Shown here piece after piece: positions 46,008-56,991 of a DNA stretch of 64,000 nt (positions are counted from its first letter, which is position 1; the number at the start of each line of letters is the position of its first letter). The stretch is from the NCBI GenBank assembly GCA_027625915.1, contig JANTQA010000060.1, forward strand, positions 5,456,001 through 5,520,000. The letters are read 5' to 3'. The notes under the pieces were generated by a model. That model saw only the letters and a list, made by a program, of their open reading frames with translations. It did not search any database and was not told the DNA's origin. This stretch comes from Anaeramoeba flamelloides (lineage: Eukaryota > Metamonada > Anaeramoebidae). A program made the translations under genes and the position numbers.

Positions 46008-46739
46008 TTAATCAGTAATTAATTGGTTTAAAACTTTGTATTTAATTCCAGTTTGTGGTATTTTTACAGGTCGCCCTGGGTTAATTGTAACCACTGCGCC
46101 ATAATAAAGACTAACAGAAGGGCATAATTCGTTGATGTTTAGTATTTTCGGGAAAGCAACCTGTTGAGAGATCCCATTTTTAAAAAATTCAAGAGAAGCA
46201 TTCTTTTGTCCGCCACTATACGACCAAACAAGGAGACAGCCCACGTAGTCACCAGGGTGGTAGTCTTCGCCATAAGTTGCGCCGTGCCCTTTCCCATTTT
46301 CGTTCCAAAACCGATATCCGTTCTTTTTGTTCTTTAAGATCTCTTGTGGCAATTCGCCTTCACGCTTCCCCTGGCCATAGCAATAACCGTGCTTGTTAAT
46401 TGAAATCGGCCCATTGTAGTTGCCATAGCGCGACTGGACACCAACCCGTACTCTTGAATGCATATCGCAAGTATTTCTCCCCTCATGTATTAAATATTCC
46501 CAATACCATGCACCTTGAGACACACCTCGTGAGATCCGTGCTGTGCAATAACCAATATCACATGAGACGCTTAAGGTGTCTTGTGAGATTTTGATTTCCT
46601 TTGCACAACACTTGGACGAAAAATAAATCGGTCCCTGTGTGATTTGCTGTAATGAGACTTGTCTTCTCGATTGGGAATTAGGCCGTGGTGGGGAAAAAAC
46701 AGTCTTTCGACTTGTAACCTTACGTTGGTTTGGATCCAT
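46008..46739 (-). CDS. SPRY-domain protein, ASH2-like
   Basis: Single-exon gene of 243 residues. After a basic, Ser/Arg-rich N-terminus (about 1-35), residues about 36-228 form a SPRY domain that follows the ASH2L/Bre2 version: IYFSSKCCAKEIKISQDTLS, GYCTARISRGVSQGAWYWE, RVGVQSRYGNYNGP, KGHGATYGEDYHPGDYVGC, LEFFKNGISQQVAF and PSVSLYYGAVVTINPG. ASH2L is a core COMPASS (H3K4 methyltransferase) subunit whose SPRY domain binds RbBP5 and DPY30. Here the long insertion of human ASH2L is reduced, and neither a PHD/winged-helix region nor the DPY30-binding C-terminal helix is evident, so this may be a short paralogue. The ATG at 46739 begins the open frame. A less specific reading is a generic SPRY protein. 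It is divergent with the TPR gene, 1.3 kb away. Confidence 0.85.
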   Translation of the reverse strand: MDPNQRKVTSRKTVFSPPRPNSQSRRQVSLQQITQGPIYFSSKCCAKEIKISQDTLSVSCDIGYCTARISRGVSQGAWYWEYLIHEGRNTCDMHSRVRVGVQSRYGNYNGPISINKHGYCYGQGKREGELPQEILKNKKNGYRFWNENGKGHGATYGEDYHPGDYVGCLLVWSYSGGQKNASLEFFKNGISQQVAFPKILNINELCPSVSLYYGAVVTINPGRPVKIPQTGIKYKVLNQLITD

Positions 46740-46959
46740 ATGTTTAGATTAATTATTTGAAGATACTCTCGAAATAAATCTTGAGATTTTGTAATGTTTT
46801 AAAATACTGAAAAAAACAAAAAAATGATAATTTTGTAATCAAAGTCAAGAGAAAAAGAGCACACTAAAATTGTGGTTACTTTTTTTTACAGGACAACACT
46901 TTTGTTTTTTTTTTGAAATTGTTCAAGTTTATTCAAAGTAAATAAAAGATCAAAATCCA

Positions 46960-47325
46960 ATAACTTTTAATTCCAAAGTTTTTACAAGTTAAACTTTTAA
47001 AAACTTTTGGATAGTTTAACAAATTTCATCTTTTCCGTATTTCTAAAAAAGAGTTTCAGGTTATTGAAAGTTAATAAATATTTTACTTTTAGATAACTTT
47101 CAAAAATTTCCACATAAATTATTAAAGGTCATCTTTTGTAAATCATTATTTTTATCCCTTTTTTTGGCTTTTCAAATACTTTTTATAAAGTGTTTGAAAT
47201 TAAAAGTGGAAACGATTATACCAGAAACTGAAATATAGAGGACTCTGAAGCTGAAAGTTCCAAAAAGTCTATAAAGTGTTTGTTTAGGTTGTTCTTTTCT
47301 GGTTGTAGTTTTACTTTTTGTACAA
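46960..47325 (+). repeat. Dispersed repeat copy B
   Basis: Collinear with 1-410: AAGAGTTTCAGGTTATTGAA, TTTTAGATAACTTTCAAAAA, CATCTTTTGTAA, CAGAAACTGAAAT and CTGAAAGTTC occur in the same order and orientation. No terminal inverted repeat was found. A palindromic MITE follows about 30 bp later. Confidence 0.6.
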
Positions 47326-47357
47326 ACTATTCTCAATTTTTCCGAGAAATTTAGAGA

Positions 47358-47552
47358 CAGTCAGTTCCACTTTTAAGGTAGAAACTATGAAAGAAAATTA
47401 AGGTACAATAAAAATCTTAAATTAAGGAACATTTTTAGGATTTTTTTTTTACACAAATTATTTTACTAGATTCACATTTTGTACCTTGGTTTGAGATTTT
47501 TTTTGTGCCTTACATTTAGTCCAAAAATACACCTTAAAAGTGGAACTGACTG
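47358..47552. mobile_element. Palindromic MITE, 195 bp, between divergent genes
   Basis: Ends CAGTCAGTTCCACTTTTAAG and AAAAGTGGAACTGACTG. TA follows the right end, while the left flank is GA, so one target base has probably mutated. The internal arms have diverged more than in the 13.9-kb copy. It lies about 470 bp before the TPR start codon. Confidence 0.8.
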
Positions 47553-48024
47553 TAAGACATTATAAACTCATTTTAATATAATAATCAATCATAAGTAGAA
47601 TAGTGTTCATTCTTTTCTGATTTTAGTGTATGACTATTGCTGTTATTTAATGAAGAAATCAATTCAAACTCTTCTCAACATTTGTTCAATATTTTTTCAT
47701 ATCTTTACGTTTGTTAGATTTTTATCTCTACTTACACTGACAATATCTCTAATTATGTATTACAAAAGAGTTATTAGTTACACTTATTGGTGAAGAATAA
47801 TCTCTTAAGGGAAGATATTTCTCAATAAATAAATTGATAATTAATCTTAAAAATAAAAAAGTTACAATAACCAAATATAAAATATACTTTCACAAGGTGA
47901 TCAAAAAGTTCCCTAAAAGAAAAATAACTCACCAACCATCTTCCAAACAAACATATTTATAAAGTAATAATAAGATTTTCAGAATCCAAAGTTTCATTTT
48001 TTTTCATTTTTTTACTTTCAAATT

Positions 48025-50256
48025 ATGAGTTTTGATATTCTTTCATATCTCCTTGGAAAAGCAGATTTATACTATGATCTTAGGAACTACAAATCGGCTA
48101 TTGACTTTTATTCACAAACACTCCTAATTGAACCACAAAATTTACATTGTTTAGTTCAAAGAGGGTTTTCTTATTATTTTAATTGTAATTTTCTTCAGGC
48201 AATCAGGGATTTGAAATATGTTTTTAAATTAAAAAACAAACAATTAAAAATCAAAGAAAAAAGAAAAGAAAAAGAAAAAGAAGAAAAACAGGAGCAACAA
48301 AATCAAAAAATTGAAAATGAAAAAGAAAAAGAAAACCAAAACAAAAACGAAAACAAAAACCAAAAACAGACGCAAAACAAAAATGAAAAAGAAATCGAAA
48401 AAGAAACAGAAATAGAAAATCGGCAAATATCAACTATCTTGGGATTGTCAAATTATGAATCAAAATTTTATAATTCTGCTTTCAAAATCTTTAGCTTTCT
48501 GTTAAAACAAGATCCAAATAATTACACGATCCGTATTTTAAGGTTTCGCTGTGCTTATAAGACCAACAACAAAGAAGCGTGTGTAAAGGATTTAAAAATC
48601 ATCGACCCACAATTATATCCGAGATTTTATTTGGCTTTAATTAAATACCACCTTTCTTTAAATGAATTTGAAAAAGTTGAACAGCACCTAAATCAATTCT
48701 TTAGTATTTTATTGAAGCAAGTTCATTTACCGGTAAATTTAAAAAACAAATTCTTCATATCCATTGATCAAGATCAAGGATATAGTAATGGATCTAATTT
48801 AAAATCTGGATCGAAGATCATAATTGAAGATTTAACAGAAAGCTCATTAGAAAACAAGTCTATTCAAGGGGAAGGAATTGAAAAAGAGAATGAAAATGAA
48901 AATGAAAATAAAAAGAAAAATCAAAAAAAAGGAAACGAAAATGAAAATGAAAATCAAAATACAGAGGCAAAACAAAACGAAAAAGAAAAAGAAAAAGAAA
49001 CAGAAATCAAACAAAAAAAGAAAAAAAAAAGACTAAATAAAAAAAATGAGGGCTCTGGGAAAGCAGTCGAACAAAAAATAAAACAAAAAGAAAAAGAGAC
49101 AGATCAAGAATTGATCAAAAGTCTGAACATCATCGATTTTTGTGAGTGCTTGTATCTGTATTCCAAATACTTTTTAAAAACACAAAATCTAAAAGAGTCT
49201 ACCAAATATATCCGTGACGCGTTATTGATCCGCCCTACCAATTTCCAATATTTAACTCAAATGTCTAAGGCACTCTTTCAACAAAAGCAATATGATCGGC
49301 TATTATTAATTTTAAGTCTTAACAATCTCAATTCATTAAATTTCTATCAACAAATCAAATTGTATAATTTAAGAATCGAGTCACTAATAGAATTGAACAA
49401 TTTTGAAAAAATAATTCTTGAGTGTACAGAAATAATTAATATTATTGAAACAAATTTACCAAAAATCTTTGATAACAAAGCAAAGGCAAATGGGAAAGGA
49501 ATGGAAAAAAAAAACGAAAAGAAAAGACAGAAAAAAATCAAAGAAAATCAAATATTTGAAAAAATCCGAGAGTACCAATTCCGCTTTTATTATGTTCGCG
49601 AACAAAATTATCGAATTTTGGAACAATACGAAGAAGCATTGAAGGATGCAAATTTTTTGATCAAGCATAACCCACAGAACGAGCACTATTACAAAGAGCG
49701 TTATTCGATTTATTTTAAGCAAAATAAATTGCGGGAAGCCATCAAAGATATGTCATCGATGCTGAAAATAAAGCCCGACGAATCAAAAATGTATTTCATT
49801 CGGGCAATGCTACAGAGCTTAATTGGCGATTTCTCAGAGGCCATCAGGGACTTTAAGAAATGCGAACAAAGCTTTTTTACAAATATTAAATATTTCATCT
49901 GGAAATCTTGCGCGGAGATCATGGAAAAGCAATTCCAAACAGCAAAGGCAACAATCAAATCAGGAACAAAATTGCTTTTCGAAGAAGAAAATTATTCAAA
50001 CGGCACCCTAAGCTTGCTAAGTGGGCTGGACGCCTATATAGATGGCAAAGTTTCAATTGCAGAAAAAAAATTTATTGAGGCTTGCGAATATTCAGATGAC
50101 CAGTTTCTGTTTTTTGCTTACTATTTTAGAGCTGAATTATTTAGAGCAAAAAATGATTTAACAAACGCAATACAATATTACGAATTAACCCTACAGACAA
50201 ACCCTAGCTTTTTGTTTTTAAAATCATTTGTGATACAATTAAAAAAAAGAATTTGA
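48025..50256 (+). CDS. TPR-repeat protein with charged low-complexity linkers
   Basis: Single-exon gene of 743 residues ending in TGA. Helical TPR-like repeats occupy about 8-72 (ADLYYDLRNYKSAIDFYSQT, then EPQNLHCLVQRGFSYY), 133-240, 365-480 (YLYSKYFLKTQNLKESTKYI) and 515-735 (EQYEEALKDANFLIKHNP; NKLREAIKDMSSMLKIKPDE; NDLTNAIQYYELTLQTNPS). They are interrupted by three K/E/N/Q-rich runs at about 73-132, 286-362 and 484-510 that code repeats such as KEKEKE and NENENE. TPR arrays are protein-binding scaffolds. The C-terminal arrangement recalls DNAJC3/DNAJC7-type TPR proteins, but no J domain is present, so no specific partner can be named. No signal peptide or membrane segment is seen. The ATG at 48025 directly precedes the first helix. 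The linkers are A-rich and probably expand by slippage. Confidence 0.88.
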   Translation: MSFDILSYLLGKADLYYDLRNYKSAIDFYSQTLLIEPQNLHCLVQRGFSYYFNCNFLQAIRDLKYVFKLKNKQLKIKEKRKEKEKEEKQEQQNQKIENEKEKENQNKNENKNQKQTQNKNEKEIEKETEIENRQISTILGLSNYESKFYNSAFKIFSFLLKQDPNNYTIRILRFRCAYKTNNKEACVKDLKIIDPQLYPRFYLALIKYHLSLNEFEKVEQHLNQFFSILLKQVHLPVNLKNKFFISIDQDQGYSNGSNLKSGSKIIIEDLTESSLENKSIQGEGIEKENENENENKKKNQKKGNENENENQNTEAKQNEKEKEKETEIKQKKKKKRLNKKNEGSGKAVEQKIKQKEKETDQELIKSLNIIDFCECLYLYSKYFLKTQNLKESTKYIRDALLIRPTNFQYLTQMSKALFQQKQYDRLLLILSLNNLNSLNFYQQIKLYNLRIESLIELNNFEKIILECTEIINIIETNLPKIFDNKAKANGKGMEKKNEKKRQKKIKENQIFEKIREYQFRFYYVREQNYRILEQYEEALKDANFLIKHNPQNEHYYKERYSIYFKQNKLREAIKDMSSMLKIKPDESKMYFIRAMLQSLIGDFSEAIRDFKKCEQSFFTNIKYFIWKSCAEIMEKQFQTAKATIKSGTKLLFEEENYSNGTLSLLSGLDAYIDGKVSIAEKKFIEACEYSDDQFLFFAYYFRAELFRAKNDLTNAIQYYELTLQTNPSFLFLKSFVIQLKKRI

Positions 50257-51830
50257 CTTCAAGTTTTCTTACATGTACACACACCATGCCCAATTATTTG
50301 TTTTTTTTTTTCAAAATAGGTAATTTTACTTATATTTAAACAAATTTCATTAATTTGGTTTAAATGATCATTTTTTGAATAAAAAAATTTTTTTAACAAA
50401 TATATTTGAATTAAGAAATAGTTTTACCTTTTTTAGAATTTTTTTAAATGTTTATTTTTAAAAATAAATTTTTTGAAAAAGGAAAAATTTAAAATAAAAG
50501 TAATTGATAAAAAAGAGAACCGATTGGAGATGTAATATTTTTTTTTATTTTTTTATTCATTTTTTGATTTTTAAATCCTGGGCTTGTAACGAATATTTTT
50601 ATGAATGATAATTAGTCTCTAGTCACATGACATTAGAAGTATTTGAAACTCAATTTACTTTTTCTAATATAAAAAGAATCATCTCTAAAAAAAAATAGAA
50701 AAAGAAAAAAGTGAAGAAATAAAATTATAAAGAAATTTTACAATAAATAATACGAAAAGTACTTATATTTATTTGATCCTGGTGAATTTTTATGTTTGGA
50801 GTTATTAGGAATTAATAGGATTTGAGTTCCTCTTTCTTAATAACTTGTGTAATATTGGTCAAAAAAATATTCTATAATAATGCTTTAGATTTCTTTTATG
50901 TTAATTTTCATCTACATTTCATTTAAATATTCTTTTGATAAGGATGTTGAAGTCTAAATTTATAATTATTTTCAGTTCATTTTGACTATTTTCTTTTCTT
51001 TTTTTTTTTTTTTTTCATATTTTTTACTACCTAATTTATCATATTGTCTACATCATCAATTTTTCTTTTAATTAGAGTATATTTTGGATTTTATTCCACC
51101 CCTTTTTATTAAAATGTTAAAAAATTTCTAATAATAAAAATTGTCAGACCTAGCTTGATTTTATTAAAATATTACTAATTTTATCTTTTGTTTTTTTTTT
51201 TTTTATATTTTGAATAATTATTTAACAAAATAGAATTTTCTCTCCTTTTTGGTTCTCAGAAATAATAGATAACAAATAAATTTTACTTTTTCTTTTTGAA
51301 GATATTTTTTGTTAATTTTTGTAATATAGGCCATATTTTTTGAAAAAGAATATGTTTGAATATAAATAAAAATCCTAATTTGATTAAACAACAGTTCGAT
51401 TTACTCTCTTGATTCACTTTTTTAGTTCAGAAATACTCTGAGAGCTTTAGTGAAAAAAAAAAGCATTTTTTTTTGTACAAAAATCAAAATAATTTGAACT
51501 ATTTTTTATAAGTGGCTAGATTTTGTTTGTTCTATTGAGCATTCAATCAAATAAGGAAAATTATTATTATTTTTTTTTAATAAATTTACTCACTCAAATA
51601 TACAAAAAAAGATAAATTTTATTTTTTTCATTACTAAATGTAATAGGTATATATAAATAAAACCAAAATAATTTTTAAATCTGTAAGAAAACAAATCTAT
51701 TCTTTCTATATCACGGGATAATATACTTCTATTTTTTTTTTTTTTTTTTTTGATTTTAACCCCTTTTTCACCGACCGAATCTTCTTTATATTGCTAAGAA
51801 GAATTCCAAAGGGAAAAGATCAAATGGTTA

Positions 51831-51870
51831 TTTGCTAATACTGTCACACTGATATAGGAAAGTATTAGCA
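51831..51870. repeat. Short hairpin
   Basis: TTGCTAATACT at the left is matched by AGTATTAGCAA at the right across a ~17-base loop. The 11-bp perfect stem stands out from simple A/T palindromes. No adjacent gene or tract indicates a function. Confidence 0.5.
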
Positions 51871-52821
51871 ACTTGAAAATAAAACAAAAAATGTAACATC
51901 AGAAAATTTCCAAAGGTTTAAAGCAAATATGATCAATCAGAAAAAAGAAATTATAATAACTTAAACAACGGTCCCCCAAGTGAACATTCAAGATCAATTA
52001 TCAAATTAATTTAATCAGCCAAAATTTTTGTGGCTGTGATTTTTGGAGTATCCTTAATTAAAGATAGCATTATTTTTTTGATTTCTTACGAATTGCTTTT
52101 TATTAAACCCCTTTTTAAACTTCTTTTTTTTCCTTTTCCTTTTTTTCCTTTTCCCTTCAATTTTTTGCTTTTGTTATTTAAATATAAAAAAAATGTGTTT
52201 GTATTCGCCTTGAAAAATCGTGAAATTTATGATTTTCCACAGAAATTACCTTTGGGGAAATTTAAGTAAAAGAGTATTTAGAGTGTAATTTACCCTTCTT
52301 CTAACAATATTTTTTTTTAAATCAATTAATAAAATTATAATATATTGATATATATATATATATATATATATATTATCAAATATTCAAATTTTGATGTGTT
52401 TTTCTTTTAATACTAGATTTCTAATTTTTTAAACTCACCCCAAAATAAAAAAATCCCAAAAATTAAAATCTTATTAATGAAAAAGGGTAACAAATCTGCA
52501 TTAATATTGAATATTTTATTTTTAAATGAAAATTTCACCTCAAAAATAACAATCAAAAACTTTTTTCCAGTTCCAATCAATACTATTGAACATTTTTCTC
52601 ATTTTAGAACTAGAAATTTTTAAAATAGCTGTTTTCAAAATACGATTAAATTTAAAAAAAAAATAAATATCATTATTAAGTTTTATTAAATTCAAAAAAA
52701 TCACTAGATTTCGCCTTTCAATTTAAATAACGTTTTAAGAAATTAAATATGATGAACAAATTAATTTTATTTCTCTTTTAATAATATACAGATATTTTTT
52801 TACTCTTAATACCTTGCAAAA

Positions 52822-52860
<39 letters not shown>

Positions 52861-52879
52861 CATTTTTACCATATATAAA

Positions 52880-53225
52880 TTAAATTCCAAAAATTTGGAA
52901 ACAGTTTAAATAGTTGAAGGAATAAAAATAAAACACTTTAGATCCAATTTGGAAATAATTTTGATTTTACAAACTATTTCATTTTTTGTCTTTTTTGTTT
53001 TTGTTTTCATTTCCTTCTAGAAAGTTTACGTAATCTGTTTGGTTAGATCTGGAATTTTTTTTCAATGGATCATAGAAAGTTAGTGTTGATCTTGTTAAAT
53101 AGAAAAATTATATACGATTAGTGTATGGTATCTTATCATTTGATCTATCAATAAATATTGGTGAAATTTCAACAAATTTACCAATATATTTTTTTCCACT
53201 CATTTCATTATTTTGAACACACAAA
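52880..53225 (-). mobile_element. ~350-bp GTGT(G)TCCAAAAT-family element, copy
   Basis: Pairs in opposite orientation with 60743-61096: shared landmarks (in this orientation) are AATTTTGATTTTACAAACTA, TTTTGTTTTCATTTCCTT, TGGTATCTTATCATTTGATC and AATTTCAACAAATTTACC. It is a more diverged branch of the family at 31-36 kb. Confidence 0.7.
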
Positions 53226-56200
53226 TTTTGATTTTTTGAGTTTTATATTTTTTTCTTGTATTTGAATAAAAATCATTAATTATAAAAACATTAATAATCG
53301 GTCAAATGAAATTTTTTTAAATTAAAAATGAAAAAATATCATAAATTGATTTTTTTTTGCCTATTTTTGATTTTGGGTAGATACAAATTTTCAGAATGGG
53401 GTTTTTATATATAATGGTTTTATTTTTTTTTCTTTAATATATTTTTCTCTAATAGTTTATTGACCAACAATTCTTATTCATTTTTTTTAATATTTAGATA
53501 CTAGTAAGAATTATTATTTAGTTTTGATAACTCAAAATTAGAAAAAAGAAAAAATTACAGAAATTGTAGCAAAATATTAACTATTTCATCAAAGATTAAA
53601 AAATTCCAAAGATTTAATTGATTTTATTTTAAGAGAGGTAAATTTTTTATTTATTCTCTAAGAAAAAATAAATTTAAAAAAAAAGATTTTAACTTAGAGT
53701 ATGGTAAAAAGAATATTGGTTTCATCTGATGAAAAATCACAGATAAAAAAAATAAAAATAAAAGATAATAATGAAATATACTTTTTAATTGTAAAAATTA
53801 TTGAAAATTAAAATTTAGATTAATTAATAAAGTGAAAATCTAGGTTTAAAAACTAAATTTAGGATTAAACACGATAAAGAGTTTTTATAATCCAATTATT
53901 TTGACAAGGAGTGTTTCTTTCTTTAATCCATCATTCAAAAAATTGACTTTTTTTGAGATCTTGAAAATAACTCAAAGGGATTTTGATACTCAGGTAATTT
54001 TATCATTTATGATTATTAGATTTAAAATAATCAATTAAATTCTTCTGTTAATTAAATTTGTTTTTTTTCTCTTTTAATAGATTTTACTTTTCATTTTTGG
54101 TAATGAATCTAAGAAAAAAGTATAAAAAACTTTTTTTCAATATCACTTTGTACACAATTGATTATTTTTAACGTGTGGAAAAAATATAAGAAAATTAGGA
54201 ATAATTTTAAATGATTTTCTTATCCAAATATTTCACCTTTTATTTGAAAAAAATACGTCAAATAAATTCAATCAAGTGAAACTTCAACCTACCGAATTCC
54301 TACTTATGATACAATTTGGACAAACATTTCGAAAACTCCACTTGGATTTTTTTTTTTACAACAAATTTGTGTTCCTCTGCCGTTTTTTTAATTTATTTTC
54401 CCTTCAGAGATATCCCAAAAAGTTACCCTCTTTTTAACTTTTACTATTTGTCCTAATGATAAAGATCGATCATTGGGTATTTATACTTTTTGAGAAAATG
54501 TAAAAACTTTCTATTTTCAGATTTTTTTTCTCAGATTTGTCAGCATCATTTGTTATTAATGAATGGTCTCCCTTAAAATCAAAAGATAAGATTTACTATT
54601 TTCCTTGTGTATTTCCTAAAGCTTTCATTGTTTACTTCGATACTCTTATATTTTTTTAGAAAAAAATCAAAGAGAATGAATATTTGAAAAAAGAAAAGGT
54701 TCAAATCGATTTTTATCGAATTCTGTTATTTATGACTTTAGTGCGGATGAGCAAGATCAAAATCAAAAAATAATTTAAAAGTGTACGAAAAAGAGTTCTT
54801 AAGGTTGGTAATAAGAAATAATTCACTCTATTTTGTTTCACCTCAAAATAAGTAAGGTGTTCTTGCAATTAAGAAAAAAAAAAAAAAAAGATTTCGGTTT
54901 GTTTTCAAAACGTGATAAATAAATAGTTGTAAATGGTATCAAGAAAAATGTTTGACAATTATAATATTGGTAGTTTTACAACAAGTTATTAGTATTTCAA
55001 GTTCTCATTAATGGCAATGACTTTATTCGTTAAGTCTTTTAATTGAACTTTTTTAATCGTTTTGTGTAATCTTCTTAAAAAGAAATTAATAGTCTTAAAC
55101 AAAAAGAATTTTATCTTTACAGTCTTTCAAAGTTTTTTTTTAACTAATATAAAAAAGAAAATCATAATTTTTTTGTTCTTCAAGTTATAAAAAGCAAGAA
55201 AAGTTTTCTTTTTTTTTTTTTTTTTTTTTAGAAACAAATTTATTGTTACATGGAATTTCTTTTTTTTTAGATTTTCAAAGAGATCATTTTTGCTACACAC
55301 ACAAAAAAAAAAAAATAACAAAAAGGATAACCGTTGTCATCTAAAAGTCTATAACCAAAAACTAGTTCACAAAAAAAAATATTCTTTTAGGAAAAAATTA
55401 TGCAAATAACAGAATTGTAAAAAAGAACAAAATAGAAGACAATTTTTAAGAATAGATTCCCTTAAAGAAATAACAAAATTTTTATTATTACTAAGGTAAA
55501 TGAACTCTTCTCAAAACAGAAGTTAAGTGAAACAACAAGATACAAATAACATAAAAAAAATAACTAAAAAAAAAAAGAAATTAAAACCTTAATTAAATTA
55601 TATTAATTATAATATGATTTAAAATTGAGTGTAATTATTTAGAGTTATAAATAAGTAGGTCAAGAATTCTTGAATATATCTTTAATTAAAGAAATGATAA
55701 GAAAAACAAAATTACTAAAAAATCAAAAAATACTGAGAAATAAATGTGTTACAATGTATATTTGAAAACCAGTTTCAATTATACCACCAATAATTTTAAA
55801 CACACTTCTTTGTAGTATCTTTAATTCTCATAATTTTGTCAGACTTTGAATACCCGAAGAACAAAAAAATATCAAGAAAAACTATTTGACTTTATGAATT
55901 CTTCCTTACTTAATCTCATTATCAAAAAAATGCTAAAAAAAAATAAATGTTCACAACCAACGTAGATCAAAATCTAAAAACTTGTTAAAAAACGCTTTCT
56001 TCGTAAAAATTCAAAATTTATTAATGACTTTTTCTCAAAAAAAAACTCTGTTTTTAGTTCAAAAATTCTCAAAAAACTCAAAAAAAAAAATAGAAACAAA
56101 ATGAACTTTTTAGATCAACTTGTTAAAATTTACAAAATGGACTTGATTAAATTTTATGAGTCTCAAAAAGATTTTTTCACCTCAAGTTTTTCAAAAAGAT

Positions 56201-56991
56201 ACTATTTTATTGGTTTATTTATTCGATGCAAACAAACATCAAATGAATAATTTTATGAAAATAGAAATCAATTTTCTCCAAAAATAAAAATCAAAATTTC
56301 TAAAAAAGCCACTATAGGTGATTCTTAAAAGAGTGGTTGCTGTTTCTTGATTTCCAATGAACTCAGTTCTCAAATTTTGTAAAAAAAAATAATTCCTTCA
56401 AAGTAAATTTAAAAATCATTTTTCGACTTAAATAGGAATGGAATTTACTTTTTACTTGAAAAAATTGGAATTTCAAGAATTTTTTTGGATAAAAATGGAA
56501 TTTTAAATCATTATTTTATATTTTTTTTGTATTTGGATTTTTCTTTTATTTTTGTTGCCTTTTGATTTTTTTTTTTATAATTTCTTTTATTGAATTTGTC
56601 TTATTTTTTGTTTTGGCCCACAAAATTAGATTTTTTAAAAATTATTTGCAATATTTATTTTTTACCTTCATCCTGAATGTAAGCATTTACTTTTCAAGAT
56701 AAATTCCCAAAAACACTTTTTTATTTATAATTTTTGGGACTTCTTTCTCACAAAGAAGCCAATACCATTTAACTCAGTTTAACCAATCTGGGAGTAATAT
56801 TTTTCAAGAAATATTCGATTATTAATGTTCAACAATCACAAATATGGTACATTTATTAACTGTGCCTGTGTTTTTCTTCCTTTATTAAATTAATTAAACT
56901 TCTCTCTTTCTAAAAAATAAAAATAATCGAAAAAAAATTATTCAAATAAATTTGATTTTTCGAAATAAATCAATAACTGCATAGATTAGAA

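Larger units (their letters stand above)
46740..48024. other. Divergent intergenic region, SPRY/TPR
   Basis: Shared 5' region of the minus-strand SPRY gene and the plus-strand TPR gene. It contains the second copy of the dispersed repeat seen at the window start (46960-47325) and a palindromic MITE (47358-47552). No clear promoter motif can be called in this A/T-rich sequence. Confidence 0.55.
50257..56991. other. Gene-free 6.7-kb interval between the TPR and HDAC genes
   Basis: A/T-rich sequence with (AT)n tracts at about 52348-52372 and 52826-52858, a ~350-bp family element (52880-53225) and a hairpin at about 51831-51870. A frame at 52030-52269 is hydrophobic low complexity (FPFPFFPFPF) and unsupported. 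Nothing else is recognised. Confidence 0.55.

Noticed and set aside
52030-52269. 79-residue hydrophobic frame
   Set aside because: Phe/Leu/Pro runs come from T-rich simple sequence; no ATG at the start and no homology signal.
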